Positions 41,463 to 51,467 of a DNA stretch of 64,000 bases are shown here, in pieces. Each line of letters starts with the position of its first letter. The first letter of the stretch is position 1. Origin of the DNA: Marispirochaeta sp. (GTDB lineage: Bacteria; Spirochaetota; Spirochaetia; JC444; Marispirochaetaceae). The stretch covers positions 124,001-188,000 of the forward strand of contig NZ_OY764209.1 in NCBI RefSeq assembly GCF_963668165.1. The letters are read 5' to 3'. The position numbers and the translations under genes are program-made. The notes under the pieces are model-generated. The model saw only the letters and a list, made by a program, of their open reading frames with translations. It did not search any database and was not told the DNA's origin.

Positions 41463-42208
41463 AAGAGTGTAAACATATATTTTTGCGGAATGGGTTAGTA
41501 TCGAGATTGTCTTGATCTCTCCGATGGAAAGAAGCAACTCACCGTCTCATATCAAACTACAATTACATGATCTTACAGGTCAGGTTCCAATTTAATTATC
41601 AACAATCCCGATAAAGAAAACTCTTATGGTTTTGGCAGGACAATTAATAATATATAAGGGAGCATCGCAAAATATCCATAGGGTGAAAGAATCTCAACCC
41701 TGAATCACAAAATGCTGAGTGAAGGTATAGTGAGCTTGTAAGCAGATACCAAGTAGGATTTAGGTGCATCTGAGTACTGCTGCTTTGACATTCTTAAACC
41801 CCTTAGTTTTTAGTATATCAAGCGTCTTTGATTTCGGAAGAATTCCAGTTTACGGGGTGTTCCTGGAAATAGTATTCAGTCAAAGTCCTACAGGAATTTT
41901 GGGAGGCGCAATTGCGGGTCCGTTATTTGCTTGTCATTTCTGGAGAGCTACTACAATAGTCAATTGTTTATTTGGCTGACTTGTTTTTGTCGTCTCTCGA
42001 AATCAACATCATATATTCTTCGGACATTGGACATTTCAATAAGCTCCTTTTTCCTTGAGTGTATTTTATTATTTTGTTCGAAATTTTAACACCGCCCCCC
42101 TGGGAAGACCAGATAAATTAATTTGCAATGTCTTTAATCCCAATATAAAATTACGTGATTCAGCTTTCATCGTTGAAAAAGAAATCAATAATCTGAGGGA
42201 ACCCCATA
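41463..42208. other. 746-nt AT-rich region without a recognisable gene
   Basis: Between the mobile elements and the AraC gene. The only open frame of any size (71 codons at 41764) has no ribosome site, no family resemblance and poor codon structure. No tRNA, repeat or terminator was found by eye. It must hold the promoter of the AraC gene. Confidence 0.5.
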
Positions 42209-44476
42209 ATGGCAAACAAACTACTGCTCAAATATGCTGCCGCCTTCACTGCTTTCTTCCTGTTCCCTCTCCTGATTTTATCTTTCTCACTGCAGTTCAT
42301 ACTCTACCACAACCTTGAGCAGGATGTTCTTGACCACAACACGAAAGTTGTCCAGTATCTGTCTCAGGGCTTTGGCGAACTGCACAGCTCGCTCATGGCG
42401 ACCTGCAACGAAATCAGTTTCGATCCGTCTCTGCGCAGAGATCTGGACACTGCGGAGAATAAAATCGACGTACTGAGCCTTCTGTCCGAGAAAAGCCAGA
42501 GCAATCCTTATATTTCAAAAATTTATCTGCTTGCGGATTACGGAAGGTACTGCTTCTCCTCTTCGGGCTACTACTCCATGGATAGGCTGCTTCACGACCA
42601 GATGAGTATTGCACAGTCGGAGACAGAGAGTTTTCAGACGCATCTCTTCTCGACGAATACCCCGCTGTATGACAGTTACGACAGAGAGTATCTTCTGAAG
42701 AACATCTCATTCAGCAAACAAATCGTTATTTTCACCTACCCCGTCTCCAACTACGGCCACAGCTCAGATTCGTGGCTCATTATCGAAATTAACAGTAATC
42801 GCCTCCGGGACATGGGCACGCTCGGCGCCGGGGAGTACAGCGACGGCGTATACATGATAACCGACGGCGGGAACGTACTGTACTCCTATGACGATAGAGC
42901 CGGCACGGAGACCGTCGATATGGGAAAATGGGGGCAAGCGTTCGGAGAAAGACTTAAAACGGGAAGCACCGCGTTTCTCTATACGGGAAACGGTCAGAAG
43001 GCAATTATCTGGCCCATAGCGAAAACCAACATGGGATTGGTGAATATCGTGCGCTCACCCCAGTTCCTGAAAGATGTCGCGCGAAACAACACTTCGCTGT
43101 TCATCGGCATACTCATATTGCTGATTGCGGGATGCGTGCTTGCCGGATATGCGGCGGTACGCTATTACCGCCCCATTCATCAGCTTTCCGAATATGTTTC
43201 CCCCGAAATGAACGATACCATCCTCCAGGATGATGATCTGGAACAAATACGCATGCAGTACGACCGTCTGCATGACAGAAATACCGCCCTCGTCAAGGAG
43301 CTGGAACAGCAGTGGCCACTGGCGGAAGAGCGGCTCGCCAGTGAACTGCTATATTCTGGACGGTTTGATATTGAGGTAACCGACATGATGGGCAGCATTC
43401 TGGCGGGGGAAATGCGGGACCTCTACTTTACCGTCGCCGTCGTTATGGGCGATGGGGAGGCATCCCCAGAGCTGCTCAAGATGCATAAAGAGAAACGGTT
43501 GGACACGACCCACGCCACCGAAGAGCTCCCGTTTATGATGGATACCTATCTCTATCAGTATAATGCGATTTTTGTGATAATCGGGTCGGCTTATAAACCG
43601 GACGCAGCCCTCCGCAAGGCCGTAAAGAGACTTATCAAAGACTTTTACCGAACGGATTCCGATTTTCTGTCTATTCATTTGGGAGGGGCGTACAGTTCGT
43701 ACAGAGGAATCAGGCTCTCGTTTCTGGAATCAATAACTCTGGCTTTCGAGGAACAGAGCTCGACCGTTGAGGAAGAATCGTTTCTTCAGGAGCATGAGAT
43801 GGACTACGACACGCAGAGCATCAGTTTCCAGACCGAAAACATTCTCAAAATCAACCGCTGCATCGCCACGGGAAACACGGAGGATCTTCCTGGCATTGTA
43901 CATGACATCGTTCTGGACCTGATGGATCTGCAGAAATATATTCGCAGAATGTATTGTTTTGATATCATCAACAATATCGTCAAAGAGGCTCAAAAAAAGA
44001 GCCTGCATGTCGATGCGGCCTCATTATGTTCCCTCACAACCGAGCAAACTCCCTCGGTATTTGGTGAGAAGCTGCAGGAGATGCTGGAGTATGTCTGTCG
44101 GGAGGTCACGGACAACTGCAGAAAGACACAGCTGGACCTCACCGACCGTCTGCTGAACTACATTGAAAAACACTACCGAAACCCCAACTTGAGCCTAGTC
44201 TCCATGTCTGACGATCTCGGGCTGTCGCCTAGTTACCTGAGTCGATTCATGTCCAAAAATCTGGACAGTGGCTTTAATGAAATGATAACTCATAAGAGAA
44301 TGGAATACGCAAAGGAGTCTCTGGTGCATACAGACAAACCTATCGGACAGATCGTCTCCGAGACAGGGTATTTCAATATCTCTAATTTCATGCGCCGATT
44401 CAAGAGTCTGGAAGGAAGGACGCCGGGCCAGTACCGTAGCCGATACCGGGTACCTCAAGAGTACAGCCGGAAATAA
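42209..44476 (+). CDS. Membrane-anchored AraC-family sensor-regulator (YesN-like, one component)
   Basis: 755 residues. First membrane helix about 8-32, an extracytoplasmic sensor region of about 250 residues, second helix near 287-310 (LFIGILILLIAGCVLAGYAAV), a long cytoplasmic linker, and a C-terminal AraC DNA-binding domain from about 645 to 742 (SLVSMSDDLGLSPSYLSRFMSK, then PIGQIVSETGYFNISNFMRRFK). It senses an outside signal and acts directly on DNA. It is convergent with the sugar ABC/glycoside-hydrolase operon, which is its likely target. GAGGGA lies before the ATG. Confidence 0.88.
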   Translation: MANKLLLKYAAAFTAFFLFPLLILSFSLQFILYHNLEQDVLDHNTKVVQYLSQGFGELHSSLMATCNEISFDPSLRRDLDTAENKIDVLSLLSEKSQSNPYISKIYLLADYGRYCFSSSGYYSMDRLLHDQMSIAQSETESFQTHLFSTNTPLYDSYDREYLLKNISFSKQIVIFTYPVSNYGHSSDSWLIIEINSNRLRDMGTLGAGEYSDGVYMITDGGNVLYSYDDRAGTETVDMGKWGQAFGERLKTGSTAFLYTGNGQKAIIWPIAKTNMGLVNIVRSPQFLKDVARNNTSLFIGILILLIAGCVLAGYAAVRYYRPIHQLSEYVSPEMNDTILQDDDLEQIRMQYDRLHDRNTALVKELEQQWPLAEERLASELLYSGRFDIEVTDMMGSILAGEMRDLYFTVAVVMGDGEASPELLKMHKEKRLDTTHATEELPFMMDTYLYQYNAIFVIIGSAYKPDAALRKAVKRLIKDFYRTDSDFLSIHLGGAYSSYRGIRLSFLESITLAFEEQSSTVEEESFLQEHEMDYDTQSISFQTENILKINRCIATGNTEDLPGIVHDIVLDLMDLQKYIRRMYCFDIINNIVKEAQKKSLHVDAASLCSLTTEQTPSVFGEKLQEMLEYVCREVTDNCRKTQLDLTDRLLNYIEKHYRNPNLSLVSMSDDLGLSPSYLSRFMSKNLDSGFNEMITHKRMEYAKESLVHTDKPIGQIVSETGYFNISNFMRRFKSLEGRTPGQYRSRYRVPQEYSRK

Positions 44477-44540
44477 TCAACACACATCGGAAGCCGAAAA
44501 AGGATGCAGTGCACAAACAGTTCGCGGCGGGCTGTTCCAT

Positions 44541-47500
44541 TTATTCGGATTTTACAATGTAGAGCCGCACAGGACCTAGAAGACCGGAGATCAGATTCTG
44601 CGGTTCTCTGTCGATATTGTCCTCATTCCAGTAGCGGTTCCAGGCTAGGGCAGCACCCTCATCAACGAGCATATGGCGCCTTTCGACGGCCGCCGAGTTA
44701 GCCACGACGATCTCCAACAGGTTATCTCCGCTTTCCAGGTATTCGGTAATATCCAATCTGTAGGGCTGCCAGAGGCAGATTCCAGCCCTTCTCCGATTGA
44801 CAAAAACCTCCGCATAAAAGCGAACGTCTCCCAAATCCAGATAATAGCGGCATTTCCGTCTCTTTTTCAGGGCAAGGCGGTTTCGGTACAGTCCGTAGCC
44901 GGAAAACCACGACAGTCCCTGAAATCGCCAGTCTCCCAACGGGGACTCGTGCGTTCTTACCCGGACCTTCAGGGGAGAAAGAAGTCCGTCATCAGGGGAT
45001 GTCGCGGTCACAACGATGACCAGCTGACGCGTCATTCCGTTCGGGGAGAGAGCCGCGCTTTCCTCTTCGAATCTCAGGGGAAGACCGTCGAGAAAGCAGG
45101 AGAAATTCCCTCTCACGTCGGGGATCCGAATTTCCGTCGTTCCCAGGGGAAGCTCTATCCGATAAGCTATCTCCTGGGGAAAAACGACTTTCCTTCCGCA
45201 CCGGGGAATGTCTCCCCACGGCTGAAGCGGAGGACGGCCCCGTTCCCAGGCTTGAATCCACATATTCGGCGCCGGGATGTCGTCATGACGCCGCGATATC
45301 CGGGCATCCGATCGCGCAGTACGACCCTCTACGGAGAACTCGAGAGTTTCCCATCCCGGCTGCGGATCACGGCAGACCAACCAGCTGCTGTCGCTTCGTA
45401 TGACGACGCGTTCCGACTGCGATTGAAACTCTCCCTCGAGCAGCAGGGATGTCAGCCGATCGGCGGGCAGGGTTTCCGCCTCGGCGTAATTTGCATCCGC
45501 CATGGGCGTCCTGTTCAGGACGTCCGCGGCTATCAGGTTCTCCCCGGGACGGATAAGATCCCCGACCGGCCATGTCGTAGGTTCCGTCCCGCCCTCGCCT
45601 GCGCGGATTCCGTTCACATAGAGCGTATATGCGCCGACGGCAGCCGCGCAGAGTTCGGCATTCAAAACAGGTTCGTTCAGAGTAAAGCTCTTTCGGTAAT
45701 AGAGATGCGTCGCACCGATATCATCGCTCCATCCGGGACGGCGGGTGATCCAGCGGGCTTCCCATGCCGAGAGATGCCGACCGCAGCATCCGGGCTGATC
45801 GGCGGTATTGCGAATCCGTATTAGATCGGACGGTCCATTATGCGTTCCCGAGAATACGGCCAGAGGAATTTCAAGCTGTGTATCTTCGATGTCGGGCAGA
45901 TCCCTGTCGTACTTATACGTCCCCGGCAGCGGAAGAAATTCCCACTTTCCCGTCACAGCGAGAAAAGTATGCAGGTTGACAAGACGCGGGTCCTCCTCAG
46001 CCTGCGGCGGGTCGCCGCCGAATACCAGAAAAACCAATTCGTCCTCCTGAAGGGCGAGGCGTACGATTGTACCGTTTTCCGTCTCTTCTGCGGGAACGCT
46101 GCAGGTTCGTCCGGTTTCCGGGTGCAGCATCGAGACATGTCCCCGGCAGCGGATCAGCAGTTCGGCCTCACGGGGTCGATCGGTACCGTTCACAATCATG
46201 TATATATCCCGTTCGCCTGCGTTTCGGTGATTAACATAGAGTTCCCCGTCGTCGCCTCTCAGAACCCTTACGTCCGGCTGAAACAGCGTCTCGACGACTG
46301 AGGGAAGCTCACAGGGTTTGCAGACGCGGCAGTTTGCGGAATCGGCGAACACTTTCGGAGGAACAGTATCGCCTGCGACAGGGTAAAAGATCAGATATCC
46401 TCTCTGAGAGATAAAAGATGAAAACGTATCCCATACGCTCGCGTCGTACCGCAGGGAGACCGGACAGACCAGGATTTTGAACGTCTGAGTCCCGATATGC
46501 AGCCCGGCATCGTCGACCCGGGCCCTGCAGATGCTCTCCGCATCGATCATGTCCGTATCCATCTGCTTCGAGAGTAGTGAGACGAGCGAATCCTGGAATC
46601 CCCGGCTCAGCGACTCACCTTCGGCGTCCGGCTCGCCAGCGGCTGTTCGGACGTACAGCTCTTCAACGGGATAATAGAGCCCTATATCCACTGCGGCGCG
46701 TCCGATGCCGTTCATGAGGCTGATGCGGCTTATGTAATCGCCGAAAATTCTGAAATACTTCCAATAGGGATTTTGATAGAAGAAGCTTGCCGGCCAGTCC
46801 GCCTGCGATCCCTGATGTTCGCACTCGTTGTAAAATCCGTGGAGCGTGAAAAAATTGATACCCATTGCTCCCAGCACATTGATGCCGCGCTTCAGTTCCT
46901 GCAGGCTGCATCCCCATCCCGCGCCGCCCAGAGCTTCGCTCATGGCCCTTTCCCGTCCGTAGGCGCGGGCGACCGATACGGCATATTTCGGTTCCCAGAA
47001 CGTGATCTTCCGGGGAAGTTTGTAACGGTAGTCGTGATTGTCGGCACCGGGAATACTCAGGTGTCTCATGGTGCGGAAGTAGTGACCCTGTCTCCGGGGA
47101 TGGAGTCGAAACTCCTCTTCCGTGTGCCCCGTCAATCTGAGACCGCTGCGTTCGCACCATTCGGAGATCTGGCGGAAAAAAGCCTCTTCGTAGAGCCGGG
47201 CGACGACGGTATAATAATCGAACCGCACCCTTTCGGCCTCCTCCCCGTCTCCCTGAACCAGCAAAGGAAGTTTGGGTATCAGGTCATATCCGCAGCGCTC
47301 CATAAATTCGGCAGGCAAACGGTCTGTCCAGGGAAACGGCACGCCCCTGTTGTATATTTCATCGAAGAATATACCGGGAATCAGTTTTCCAAAATCCTTT
47401 CCATAACGTTTTTTGTAGGCCTCATGGGTCATTTCGATAAACCGTTCTATCGTCTCGCTGTTGAGATAATCCACATTGAGCGGATAGCAGATACGGTAAA

Positions 47501-47948
47501 AGGTGAGCGTCGTACCGTCTTTTCCAGGGAATTCGGCAAGGAGATGTTCCCGATCGATTCGCTCTCTCCTGCCGAAGGTTTTCACGGAGAGCCCCTTGGC
47601 CATATGCTCTTCGCCCATGGCAAGTATTCTCGACGGCTCCTGATATCCATACTCGAAGATGCTTCCCACGGTGCCGCTCGGCCATGCATATTCGTCGTAG
47701 AGCCAGGGCGAAAAACCTATCTCCCGTCCGTGCTCCACGCAGCGGCCCACAGCTTTCCACCATGCTTTGCCGAGATAGGGCGTCTTCAGATAGGCCCTGG
47801 CATGCATAAAGCCGCCGTAGACTCCCTTGTCCGTCATCTCGTCCATTTGCCATGCCAGAAAGTCGGGATTCAATTCTCCGTTCCAAAACCAGAAGGCGAT
47901 TGGGGACCAGATCCGGTCAGGATGTGCGAATTCGCTGAAAATATCCAT
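44541..47948 (-). CDS. Large glycoside hydrolase, TIM-barrel with C-terminal beta-sandwich domains (GH106/rhamnosidase-related)
   Basis: 1135 residues. No signal peptide, so probably cytoplasmic. The N-terminal barrel begins IWSPIAFWFWNGELNPDFLAWQMDEM and includes GGFMHARAYLKTPYLG, LYDEYAWPSG and GIFFDEIYNRG, with carboxylates in positions typical of the catalytic acids. The last 400 residues hold galactose-binding-like folds (TLYVNGIRAGEGG, VFVNRRRAGI-type segments). This resembles large uncharacterised hydrolases near GH106 alpha-L-rhamnosidases. The start is the ATG at 47948 with AAGGA upstream; the longer frame reaching 48719 is an overlap shadow of the permease gene. It likely splits the oligosaccharide brought in by the ABC importer. 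Confidence 0.78.
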   Translation of the reverse strand: MDIFSEFAHPDRIWSPIAFWFWNGELNPDFLAWQMDEMTDKGVYGGFMHARAYLKTPYLGKAWWKAVGRCVEHGREIGFSPWLYDEYAWPSGTVGSIFEYGYQEPSRILAMGEEHMAKGLSVKTFGRRERIDREHLLAEFPGKDGTTLTFYRICYPLNVDYLNSETIERFIEMTHEAYKKRYGKDFGKLIPGIFFDEIYNRGVPFPWTDRLPAEFMERCGYDLIPKLPLLVQGDGEEAERVRFDYYTVVARLYEEAFFRQISEWCERSGLRLTGHTEEEFRLHPRRQGHYFRTMRHLSIPGADNHDYRYKLPRKITFWEPKYAVSVARAYGRERAMSEALGGAGWGCSLQELKRGINVLGAMGINFFTLHGFYNECEHQGSQADWPASFFYQNPYWKYFRIFGDYISRISLMNGIGRAAVDIGLYYPVEELYVRTAAGEPDAEGESLSRGFQDSLVSLLSKQMDTDMIDAESICRARVDDAGLHIGTQTFKILVCPVSLRYDASVWDTFSSFISQRGYLIFYPVAGDTVPPKVFADSANCRVCKPCELPSVVETLFQPDVRVLRGDDGELYVNHRNAGERDIYMIVNGTDRPREAELLIRCRGHVSMLHPETGRTCSVPAEETENGTIVRLALQEDELVFLVFGGDPPQAEEDPRLVNLHTFLAVTGKWEFLPLPGTYKYDRDLPDIEDTQLEIPLAVFSGTHNGPSDLIRIRNTADQPGCCGRHLSAWEARWITRRPGWSDDIGATHLYYRKSFTLNEPVLNAELCAAAVGAYTLYVNGIRAGEGGTEPTTWPVGDLIRPGENLIAADVLNRTPMADANYAEAETLPADRLTSLLLEGEFQSQSERVVIRSDSSWLVCRDPQPGWETLEFSVEGRTARSDARISRRHDDIPAPNMWIQAWERGRPPLQPWGDIPRCGRKVVFPQEIAYRIELPLGTTEIRIPDVRGNFSCFLDGLPLRFEEESAALSPNGMTRQLVIVVTATSPDDGLLSPLKVRVRTHESPLGDWRFQGLSWFSGYGLYRNRLALKKRRKCRYYLDLGDVRFYAEVFVNRRRAGICLWQPYRLDITEYLESGDNLLEIVVANSAAVERRHMLVDEGAALAWNRYWNEDNIDREPQNLISGLLGPVRLYIVKSE

Positions 47949-47968
47949 ATATCCTTCTTCGAACGATC

Positions 47969-48802
47969 TCAGCCTTTTACGGCGCCCGCCGCTATCGAGC
48001 GGACGAACTGCTTCTGCATTGCCAGATAGATGATGACGATAATAATTGTGCTGATTGAGAGGGCAGCGAAAATGGGCGTATAGCCAACGGATTCTGCCTG
48101 ATCGCTGAACATGGCGACTCCAACGGAGAGAGTGTATCTCGTCTTGTCCGTGAGGGAAACCAGGGCCCAGAGATACTCGTTCCACACCATCATGCTCGAG
48201 AGGATCGCCAATGTGGCAACGATGGGTTTCGTGAGGGGAAGCATTACCCACAGGAACGTGGTAAAGGTTCCGCACCCGTCCAGCTCGGCCGCCTCCAGCA
48301 GTTCGTTGGGTAGATCGGCGAAGTAGGCTCTCCCGATGATCAGGCCTAGGGGAGCGAATCCCTGAAAATACGGAAAAACCAGTGCCGGCAGTGTGTTCAC
48401 GATTCCCATTCGGTTCACCATGATGAACATGGGAAGCAGTATGATGGCTGTTGGGATCAACATGTTGAAAACTATCATATAGAAAAAGAAGTTCTTCAGG
48501 GGAAACCTGAGCTTGGCAAAGGCATAGCTCGCGCACATGACGAACACGATGTTTACTATCGTGGTCGCCAGCGTGACAACGACGCTGTTCGTGAAATAGT
48601 TGGAAATATCCGCATCCGACCAGGCTATTTTGTAATTGGAAAGGTGAAGCGAACCGGGCAGGGTCCATATGCTCGTCAGGAATTCGGTCTCCGTTTTCAG
48701 CGACTGGACGATAACCCACAGCAGGGGATACACGGAAATCAGTGAGACAACTAACATCACGAAAAACAGCACGCCTTTTGAGGTTTTCTTCTTCACTGAC
48801 AT
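47969..48802 (-). CDS. Sugar ABC transporter permease, MalG/CUT1 family
   Basis: 277 residues with six membrane helices. The EAA loop ELLEAAELDGCGTFTTFLWVMLPLTKP near residue 180 contacts the ATPase. It pairs with the MalF-type permease encoded immediately upstream (adjacent nucleotides). No ATPase gene is in the operon, so a shared MsmK-type ATPase elsewhere is likely, as is common for CUT1 systems. Confidence 0.93.
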   Translation of the reverse strand: MSVKKKTSKGVLFFVMLVVSLISVYPLLWVIVQSLKTETEFLTSIWTLPGSLHLSNYKIAWSDADISNYFTNSVVVTLATTIVNIVFVMCASYAFAKLRFPLKNFFFYMIVFNMLIPTAIILLPMFIMVNRMGIVNTLPALVFPYFQGFAPLGLIIGRAYFADLPNELLEAAELDGCGTFTTFLWVMLPLTKPIVATLAILSSMMVWNEYLWALVSLTDKTRYTLSVGVAMFSDQAESVGYTPIFAALSISTIIIVIIYLAMQKQFVRSIAAGAVKG

Positions 48803-49720
48803 CTACTGGGTATCCCTTGCCGATATGAGTTTTTTCCCCAGCGAAAAGATGACCATAATGCTCACCATGATCGCCATTAGCACCACGGAGGCCGCGGTTC
48901 CCAGGCCGAAGTCCATGTTCGTGAATGCCTTGGTGTATATATAGGAGGTCACCACATCCGAGGCGCCTCCGGGGCCGCCCTTGGTCATAACCCAGACCAG
49001 ATCGAAGAGCCGAAGGGCGTTCGTGACCGAGAGGATGAACAGGGTGGCAAAGGTCGGTTTAAGATAGGGAATGATGATGTCTATAAGTTTTTGCAGCGTG
49101 TTTGCTCCGTCTATGTCCGCCGCCTCGATAAAGTCGTCGGGCATTTTACTGATATTCGCGTAGATGATCAGCATGTTGAATGGGGCGCTCCGCCATATCC
49201 ATGTCACGGCTATCGCCCCCAGGGCGCTTTCCGGACGGCTCAGCCAGGCCCGGGCCAGCCCTCCCATTCCCGCGGCCTTGAGAAGCTGATTCAGCGGGCC
49301 GATCGCCGGATCATAGATGATCCGCCAAATGCAGCCCACCACCACCATGGAGATAAGATAGGGTATGAACAGCATGGAGCTGAATATCTTGCCTCCGGGG
49401 ACTCCGAGAAAAAGTACGTAAGCCAGGATGAAACCGATGGGAACGGCGAGCACTCCGGCCCCCATTAGAAAAAAGGTATCGTATAGCGAATGGAAGAATT
49501 TGGGGTCGTTGAATACCTTGATATAGTTTTTCATACCGACGAAATTCTGAAGCGGTCCGAGTCCGTTGTACTTGTACACGCTCGTCTGCAGCGCCTGCAC
49601 AAAGGGAATGTACAGGAAGATCACAAACGAGATAATAGTCGGAGCTATCATCAACAGGGCGATGGTCCGCTCGTTTTTGCGGTTTATTAAACTGGCTCTT
49701 TCGTTCCCATCGATTATCAT
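48803..49720 (-). CDS. Sugar ABC transporter permease, MalF/CUT1 family
   Basis: 305 residues with about six membrane helices after a short cytoplasmic start (TIALLMIAPTIISFVIFLYIPF). The EAA loop DFIEAADIDGANTLQKLIDIIIPYLKP lies near residue 205. It is the partner of the downstream MalG-type subunit. It follows the binding-protein gene by 19 nt, with no hairpin between. Confidence 0.93.
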   Translation of the reverse strand: MIIDGNERASLINRKNERTIALLMIAPTIISFVIFLYIPFVQALQTSVYKYNGLGPLQNFVGMKNYIKVFNDPKFFHSLYDTFFLMGAGVLAVPIGFILAYVLFLGVPGGKIFSSMLFIPYLISMVVVGCIWRIIYDPAIGPLNQLLKAAGMGGLARAWLSRPESALGAIAVTWIWRSAPFNMLIIYANISKMPDDFIEAADIDGANTLQKLIDIIIPYLKPTFATLFILSVTNALRLFDLVWVMTKGGPGGASDVVTSYIYTKAFTNMDFGLGTAASVVLMAIMVSIMVIFSLGKKLISARDTQ

Positions 49721-49739
49721 GAAGGTTGTCCTTTATCTC

Positions 49740-51086
49740 TTATTTCTTCATGACGTCCAAATACGTCTCTTTGTAGAGCTGATCCATTTTGGCGGTTATC
49801 TGATCCAGACTGTATATGCCGAGCAGATAGTTGGGCATCAGGTCCGTTTTGAAGTCGTTGGAAAGTTCGGTCGTGGCGTTTACCGGAACATAAATCTCGG
49901 GGATGAATCCGTTGGCCGCAGCCGCCATGTAGCCTTTGTTGAGGTCGTTTTTTTCCTTGCTTGCGTTCTCTTTCAGACACGGTGTGACGAATCGGGCGTA
50001 ATCCTCGGCGAAGGATGTTCTGGAGGTAAGGAATTTGATCAGTCGAACCGCTTCCTCATGATGTGTCGACTTGACGGGAACGCCCCACTGTTCGCTCGCT
50101 CCGCCGAGGCTTCTCGTCGGCTTGCCGGCGACTCCTGGCAGTGCGTAGGAGGCAAGTTTCATACCGGCAGGCGCATTATTAGTCAGATACTCCAGATACT
50201 GTCCCTGGATAAGGAGCTGGGCCATGTTTTTCTGAACGAACAACTGAAGCATGGCATCGCGGTTCGCCGTCAGGGCGGACTCGGGAAAATATCCTTTATC
50301 CCACATGTCTTTAATCGTCGAGAGTCCCGCCTTTACCGTGCTGTCTGAGAAATCCATCTTGCCCTCTTCGAAGGCATTGGGGTCCGCATCGAGTTTGTCC
50401 CGGCAGAACTGGTCCCATAAGATGCGGGGCCACCAGTCCATATTTTGCCCCTGCATGGAGATGGGGATGTATCCCGCACTTTTCAGTACTTCGTTGTTTG
50501 TGTTGAATTCGTTCCAGGTTTTGGGCTCCTTTAGTCCGAGCTTATCGAATACCGCTTTGTCATAGATAACGGCGACGCTGGTCAGCGTGAAGGGCAGCGC
50601 ATAGGATTTATCGGCCACCGCTGCTCCCAGAGGACGTACGGCCGCACGAGCGTTTTCGATCAGCGCAGGATTGAGGGTGTCGATCCATTTGGCATCACCC
50701 TCATAACACTGGCCGTTCATCAGTTCGTCCGTGAGATTAAGCAACACGCCGCTTTGTACCTGCTCGACAAGGAAGCTCCCGTTTGTCCAGATGACATCGG
50801 GGAGCTGGCCGGAGACGTTCAGTGCGGTAAATTTCGCGTAGTAGTTGTTTGAGGGAACATATTCGTAGTCGATGGTGATGTCGGGATTCAGTTCCTCGTA
50901 AAGAGCCATCATCTTTTCCACCATTCCGCCGTATCCGTCGAGGACTTTCAGGGTGATTTTATCGCCTGCCCCTTCGTCCGCCTTTTTCCCGGACTCGGAG
51001 GAACCGGATCCCCAAGCGTTTGCAACGAAGATCATGGTGAGAATGGCGATAAGAAATATCGCCTTCTTACTTCTTTTTTTTTCCAT
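49740..51086 (-). CDS. Sugar ABC transporter binding protein, CUT1 family
   Basis: 448 residues with signal peptide (SKKAIFLIAILTMIFVANAW, then GSGSSESGKKADEGAG) and no lipobox. Type II periplasmic fold: LKVLDGYGGMVEKMMALYEELNPDI, VSGQLPDVIWTNGSFLV and GGASEQWGVPV. It takes up an oligosaccharide for the operon. A tryptophan- and aromatic-rich segment near MDWWPRILWDQF may line the sugar site. It is first in the operon and preceded by a 380-nt control region. Confidence 0.92.
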   Translation of the reverse strand: MEKKRSKKAIFLIAILTMIFVANAWGSGSSESGKKADEGAGDKITLKVLDGYGGMVEKMMALYEELNPDITIDYEYVPSNNYYAKFTALNVSGQLPDVIWTNGSFLVEQVQSGVLLNLTDELMNGQCYEGDAKWIDTLNPALIENARAAVRPLGAAVADKSYALPFTLTSVAVIYDKAVFDKLGLKEPKTWNEFNTNNEVLKSAGYIPISMQGQNMDWWPRILWDQFCRDKLDADPNAFEEGKMDFSDSTVKAGLSTIKDMWDKGYFPESALTANRDAMLQLFVQKNMAQLLIQGQYLEYLTNNAPAGMKLASYALPGVAGKPTRSLGGASEQWGVPVKSTHHEEAVRLIKFLTSRTSFAEDYARFVTPCLKENASKEKNDLNKGYMAAAANGFIPEIYVPVNATTELSNDFKTDLMPNYLLGIYSLDQITAKMDQLYKETYLDVMKK

Positions 51087-51467
51087 TATCTCACTCCTTA
51101 ATGTGTTCGATTCAATTGTGATCGTCGATGATGCACTACCGCGCGGTGATAATGTATCGCATCCGATAGATTATGGTACCCGCGGGTTTTGAATTTCGTC
51201 AATTTGCCTTTTTTGCGATGAGGTTGCATATTTTGACTCATCGATAAAAAAGTTGTCTTTTGTTGTCATGTGTGCATTTTTTTGTCGAATGTTTCCGGCA
51301 ATAGAATGAGGTATTCAAAAATGGTTCATCAGCGATGATTTCCATCAAGGTGCCTGTTCTGGATACATTTATAGAAAATATGGAAGATTTCCTGAAGGTA
51401 TGCCCCTTGCCATAGTTTTTTTTCCATCGGAAGGAATCTGAAGCACTGATCCGGTAATAATCTTGAA
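51087..51467. promoter_or_regulatory. Control region of the CUT1/glycoside-hydrolase operon
   Basis: No gene is seen here. Two perfect 10-bp palindromes, ACCGCGCGGT (51138-51147) and ACCCGCGGGT (51178-51187), lie exactly 40 bp apart. Centre CpG and equal ends are LacI- or GntR-like rather than AraC-like. A weak minus-strand promoter TTGACG (complement of 51197-51202), 18 bp, TACCAT (complement of 51173-51178) ends on the second palindrome. The part from 51240 on is AT-rich, with no signals recognised. Confidence 0.4.

Noticed and set aside
41764..41979. 71-codon open frame in the AT-rich gap
   Set aside because: No ribosome site and no homology visible. The hydrophobic look is expected from base composition.
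46773..48029. 418-codon plus-strand open frame opposite the glycoside hydrolase
   Set aside because: Shadow frame. The minus-strand hydrolase has clear motifs and a ribosome site.
47949..48719. N-terminal extension of the glycoside hydrolase to 1392 residues
   Set aside because: The extra 257 codons overlap the MalG-type permease in another frame and resemble nothing. The ATG at 47948 has its own ribosome site and starts the family homology.
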